Of a DNA stretch of 64,000 nt, positions 61,017 to 64,000 are shown one piece after another. Source of the stretch: Hyphomonadaceae bacterium UBA1933 (GTDB lineage: Bacteria > Pseudomonadota > Alphaproteobacteria > Caulobacterales > Aquidulcibacteraceae). The notes under the pieces are model-generated. The model saw nothing but the letters and a program-made list of their open reading frames with translations, made no database searches and was not told the origin of the DNA. The stretch covers positions 28,552 to 92,551 of the forward strand of contig DDFH01000002.1 in NCBI GenBank assembly GCA_002337085.1, written 5' to 3'. Made by a program: the position numbers and the translations under genes. Positions within the stretch are counted from its first letter, which is position 1; every line of letters begins with the position of its first letter.

Positions 61017-61961
61017 ATGAGCAAAAAAATCAAATGCGCAATTATCGGTTCAGGGAATATTGGGACCGATTTGATGATAAAAGTAATGCGCAATTCCAAA
61101 AATCTTGAAATGGGTGCGATGGTTGGCATCGACCCAAATTCTGATGGTCTTGCCCGTGCGGCGCGCCTTGGTGTGCCAATTACCCATGAAGGCATAGATG
61201 GTCTTCGCAAAATGGAAAATTACAAAGATATTGGTGTGGTATTTGATGCAACGTCTGCCAAGGCACATCTCTACAATAATGACCTTTTGCAAAAAGATGG
61301 CAAAAAGGTGATTGACCTTACACCTGCGGCTATTGGGCCATTCACAATTCCTGCGATTAATGGTGATGAGCATATTGATGCGCCGAATGTGAATATGGTT
61401 ACGTGCGGTGGCCAGGCGACAATTCCAATGGTTTATGCGGTTAAGCGCGTTTCAAAACGTGTGCCTTATGCGGAAATTGTGGCGTCTATTTCATCAAAAT
61501 CTGCGGGCCCAGGTACACGTGCAAATATCGATGAATTTACCGAAACTACATCACTTGCAATTGAAAAATTGGGTGGTGCAGAACGCGGCAAAGCGGTCAT
61601 CATTCTTAACCCTGCTGAACCACCACTTATCATGCGCGATACTATTTTCGTGTTGTCTCAAGGGGCAAGCCAAGAAGAAATTGAAAAATCAGTGCTAGAA
61701 ATGGTTAAAGATGTTCAAAAATATGTTCCGGGTTACCGCCTGAAACAAAAAGTGCAATTCGAAGTTATTGGCGACAATAATCCAGTTCGAATTCCAAAAA
61801 TTGGTTATTCAACCGGTCTTAAAACCACAATCATGTTAGAGGTTGAGGGCGCGGCACACTATCTTCCTGCCTATGCTGGTAACCTTGATATTATGACCTC
61901 TGCGGCACTTACATCTGCCGACCATTGGGCAGCAAAACAATTAAATAAGGAACTTGCGTAA
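61017..61961 (+). CDS. dmpF: Acylating acetaldehyde dehydrogenase (DmpF-like)
   Basis: The 314-residue protein has the NAD-binding start KCAIIGSGNIGTDLMIKVMR and the catalytic Cys in NMVTCGGQATIPMVYAVKRV. Its C-terminal part contains TGLKTTIMLEVEGAAHYLPA. It turns acetaldehyde and CoA into acetyl-CoA and works as a channelling complex with the aldolase encoded next. The stop and the aldolase start share one base (61961), so the two are made together. Confidence 0.92.
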   Translation: MSKKIKCAIIGSGNIGTDLMIKVMRNSKNLEMGAMVGIDPNSDGLARAARLGVPITHEGIDGLRKMENYKDIGVVFDATSAKAHLYNNDLLQKDGKKVIDLTPAAIGPFTIPAINGDEHIDAPNVNMVTCGGQATIPMVYAVKRVSKRVPYAEIVASISSKSAGPGTRANIDEFTETTSLAIEKLGGAERGKAVIILNPAEPPLIMRDTIFVLSQGASQEEIEKSVLEMVKDVQKYVPGYRLKQKVQFEVIGDNNPVRIPKIGYSTGLKTTIMLEVEGAAHYLPAYAGNLDIMTSAALTSADHWAAKQLNKELA

Positions 61962-62995
61962 TGGCTAGACCTAATCCAAACAAATTATATATCCAAGACG
62001 TAACTTTGCGTGATGGTATGCACTCATTGCGTCACCAATTCTCAATAGAAAATGTCAAAGCAATCGCCAAGGCATTGGATGATGCTAAGGTGGATTCAAT
62101 CGAAATCAGCCATGGTGACGGCATCACTGGTTCAACCTTTAACTATGGTTTTGGTTCACATGATGATGTTGAATGGATTGCCGCAGTTGCAGAGGTTTGC
62201 ACATATGCCCAACCGGCAATTCTGCTATTGCCGGGTATTGCCACCGTTCATGACCTTAAAGAAGCCTATGCGGCGGGCGCGAAAAGCGTGCGTATTGCCA
62301 CCCATTGCACCGAGGCCGATGTTTCACGCCAACATATCGAAGCGGCAAGAAATATTGGTATGGATACAGTCGGCTTTTTAATGATGAGCCATATGATTGA
62401 TATTCCAAAGCAAATTGAACAGGCGAAATTGATGGAATCATACGGCGCGGAATGTGTCTATGTCACCGATTCTGCGGGCGCAATGTTGCCAAAAGATTAT
62501 TTTGAACGTGTAAAAGCGGTGCGCGACGCGTTAAAACCCGAAACCGAAATTGGCGTTCATACCCACCACAATCTGACTATGGGTGTTGCCAATGCGGTTG
62601 CGGGTATTGAAGCAGGCGCGGTGCGGGTTGATGCTTCACTTTCTGGTCTTGGTGCGGGTGCGGGTAATGCCCCGTTAGAAGCACTTATTGCGGTTCTCGA
62701 TAAAATGGGAATTGATACTGGTTGTGATTTATTCAAGCTTATGGATGCCGCCGATGATTTGGTGCGCCCATTACAAGATAGACCAGTGCGGGTTGACCGC
62801 GAATCCTTATCACTTGGCTATGCGGGGGTTTATTCATCCTTCCTGCGCCACGCAGAAAATGCGTCAAAAACCTATAATGTTGATACGCGCACCATCTTGG
62901 CCGAACTTGGCAAAAGGAAAATGGTTGGCGGCCAAGAAGATATGATTATTGACGTGGCATTGGATATTCTAAAACAACGTGGAGTGGACGCATGA
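61961..62995 (+). CDS. dmpG: 4-hydroxy-2-oxovalerate aldolase (DmpG-like)
   Basis: The 344-residue HMGL-like TIM-barrel enzyme starts YIQDVTLRDGMHSLRHQFS, with metal-binding Asp in DVTLRDG and histidines in GVHTHHNLTMGVANAV. The C-terminal communication domain (SFLRHAENASKTYNVDTRTI) contacts DmpF. It splits 4-hydroxy-2-oxovalerate into pyruvate and acetaldehyde. It overlaps the decarboxylase gene by 4 bp. Confidence 0.92.
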   Translation: MARPNPNKLYIQDVTLRDGMHSLRHQFSIENVKAIAKALDDAKVDSIEISHGDGITGSTFNYGFGSHDDVEWIAAVAEVCTYAQPAILLLPGIATVHDLKEAYAAGAKSVRIATHCTEADVSRQHIEAARNIGMDTVGFLMMSHMIDIPKQIEQAKLMESYGAECVYVTDSAGAMLPKDYFERVKAVRDALKPETEIGVHTHHNLTMGVANAVAGIEAGAVRVDASLSGLGAGAGNAPLEALIAVLDKMGIDTGCDLFKLMDAADDLVRPLQDRPVRVDRESLSLGYAGVYSSFLRHAENASKTYNVDTRTILAELGKRKMVGGQEDMIIDVALDILKQRGVDA

Positions 62996-63762
62996 GCCTG
63001 ATTACTGATTTAGCATTATTTGTTGATAATGCCGCACGAACTGCAACCGCAATTCCGCAATTAACCGATTCTAACCCAAATATTACAATGGATGATGCAT
63101 ATGCAATTCAGGCATTGTCGATTGCGCAACGTCGTGCGCGTGGCGAAACCCGCGCAGGATATAAAATGGGTCTAACTTCACGTGCAAAAATGGTGCAAGT
63201 TGGGGTTGATGAGCCAATTTGGGGTCGTTTAACCAATCAAATGCGCGAAGTTGAAGGTGCGGTTTTATCAAAGAAAAAATACGTTCACCCGCGCGCTGAG
63301 CCAGAGGTGGCGTATCTATTAAAGCGCCCACTTGAAGGCAAAGTTTCAGCATTAGAAGCACTAGATGCCATCGAGGCAATTGCCCCAGCGATTGAAATTA
63401 TCGACAGTCGTTATGCAAATTTCAAATTTGCACTTCCTGATGTGATTGCCGACAATTCATCATCATCTGGCTTTTATATCGGGAACTGGCATTCAAAAGA
63501 TACGGATGTTTCAAATCTTGGGATATTATTAGAGGTTAATGGTCGCGCGGTGCAAATTGGCTCTACGGCGGCAATTCTTGGTAATCCAATTCGTTCGCTC
63601 GTTATGGCTGCTGAAATGGTTTCACGTTCTGGTGAACGTCTTGAGGCCGGCGATATTATTCTTGCGGGCGGTGCAACTGCGGCTCATGCCCTAAGCGTGG
63701 GTGAGCATATTCGCGCAACATTTGAAAAAATGGGGCAAGTTGAATTTGTGGTGGGGGAATAA
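62992..63762 (+). CDS. dmpH: 4-oxalocrotonate decarboxylase (DmpH-like)
   Basis: The 256-residue paralogue of the hydratase at 60217 carries RAGYKMGLTSRAKMVQVGVD, PIWGRLTNQM, RAEPEVAYLLKRPLEG and DVIADNSSSSGFYIGNW. The shorter start and ordering before the tautomerase are typical of DmpH/XylI. It removes carbon dioxide from 4-oxalocrotonate to give 2-hydroxypentadienoate, the substrate of the hydratase. Its stop abuts the tautomerase start directly. Confidence 0.88.
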   Translation: MSLITDLALFVDNAARTATAIPQLTDSNPNITMDDAYAIQALSIAQRRARGETRAGYKMGLTSRAKMVQVGVDEPIWGRLTNQMREVEGAVLSKKKYVHPRAEPEVAYLLKRPLEGKVSALEALDAIEAIAPAIEIIDSRYANFKFALPDVIADNSSSSGFYIGNWHSKDTDVSNLGILLEVNGRAVQIGSTAAILGNPIRSLVMAAEMVSRSGERLEAGDIILAGGATAAHALSVGEHIRATFEKMGQVEFVVGE

Positions 63763-63957
63763 ATGCCAATCATTAATATCATGCTGGTCGAAGGTAGAAC
63801 ACAAGAACAAAAACAAAAGCTTGTAAGTGCGCTTACCGATGCGGTTCACGAAAGCATTGGCGCACCCAAAGAGGCAGTTCGGATCATTATAAATGAAACC
63901 CCTGCCAATCATTTCGCCATAGGTGGTGAATTTAAATTCGCTAAAAAACAAGAATAG
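63763..63957 (+). CDS. dmpI: 4-oxalocrotonate tautomerase (DmpI/XylH-like)
   Basis: The 64-residue protein has Pro as the residue after the initiator Met, the catalytic base of this family. Arg11 is in VEGRTQEQK, another Arg is in VRIIINETP, and Phe is in NHFAIGGE. It converts the enol to the keto form of 4-oxalocrotonate, so that the decarboxylase can act. It ends the recognised dmp-like operon in this window. Confidence 0.9.
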   Translation: MPIINIMLVEGRTQEQKQKLVSALTDAVHESIGAPKEAVRIIINETPANHFAIGGEFKFAKKQE

Positions 63958-63980
63958 CGGATTATCAAGAGGAGGAAAGA

Positions 63981-64000
63981 ATGAAAGTTTCGAAGAAAAT
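63981..64000 (+). CDS. Start of a further gene, truncated by the window end
   Basis: A strong GAGGAGG ends 5 bp before an ATG at 63981, and the frame stays open (MKVSKK) to the last base. It lies 23 bp after the tautomerase gene, so it is probably part of the same operon. The product cannot be told. A transport or outer-membrane protein, or the missing hydrolase, are possibilities. Confidence 0.5.

Overview
The window reads as one chromosomal stretch of an AT-rich Gram-negative bacterium, most likely an alphaproteobacterium of the Caulobacterales / Hyphomonadales / sphingomonad kind. The evidence is two large TonB-dependent receptors paired with LacI regulators, an ActR/RegA-type response regulator, Tat and Sec signal peptides, a full RND pump, and dense catabolic operons with short spacers. 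Taxonomy is inferred from gene content only. I found no tRNA, rRNA, CRISPR array, transposase or prophage.

Layout. (1) 1-384: the C-terminus of a CysA-like ABC ATPase. (2) 486-14243: a glycan locus with a GH89 alpha-N-acetylglucosaminidase, an HGSNAT/NagX-like membrane acetyltransferase, a LacI regulator, a TonB receptor behind a promoter/operator, GH3 and GH30 hydrolases and two FucP-type sugar permeases. (3) 14229-22046: a sucrose-type (sux-like) locus with a ROK fructokinase, an amylosucrase-family GH13 enzyme, a TonB receptor, an MFS permease and a LacI regulator. Two identical 14-bp palindromes lie in the divergent promoter region. (4) 22201-27468: an orphan ActR-like response regulator, a coniferyl-aldehyde-dehydrogenase-like ALDH, a GMC oxidoreductase and a second ALDH.

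(5) 27543-39870: lipid uptake and beta-oxidation. It holds a FadL-type porin, a DUF2147 protein, a TetR regulator, two multifunctional hydratase/dehydrogenase proteins with opposite domain order, each with its own thiolase, a DUF4442 hotdog protein and FadD. No acyl-CoA dehydrogenase is present. (6) 40536-44330: a valine-degradation operon (MmsA, 3-hydroxyisobutyryl-CoA hydrolase) ending in an MCT-like MFS transporter and a terminator. (7) 44393-50123: a three-gene RND efflux operon. (8) 50279-64000: a GntR regulator divergent from a complete multicomponent phenol hydroxylase (dmpKLMNOP order) and the meta-cleavage pathway. That pathway has a DmpQ-like ferredoxin, two tandem catechol 2,3-dioxygenases, a GlcG-like protein and dmpC, E, F, G, H and I homologues, but no dmpD hydrolase.

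How it works together. Sugars enter through the two TonB systems, fatty acids through the FadL porin, and phenol is oxidised to catechol and then to pyruvate and acetyl-CoA. The less ordinary points are the adjacent bacterial counterparts of two lysosomal heparan-degrading enzymes, a structured leader before the GH3 gene, a terminator-like hairpin inside the phenol hydroxylase operon, tandem diverged catechol dioxygenases, and small families of operator-like sequences shared between lipid/alcohol promoters. I did not identify a clearly unprecedented system.
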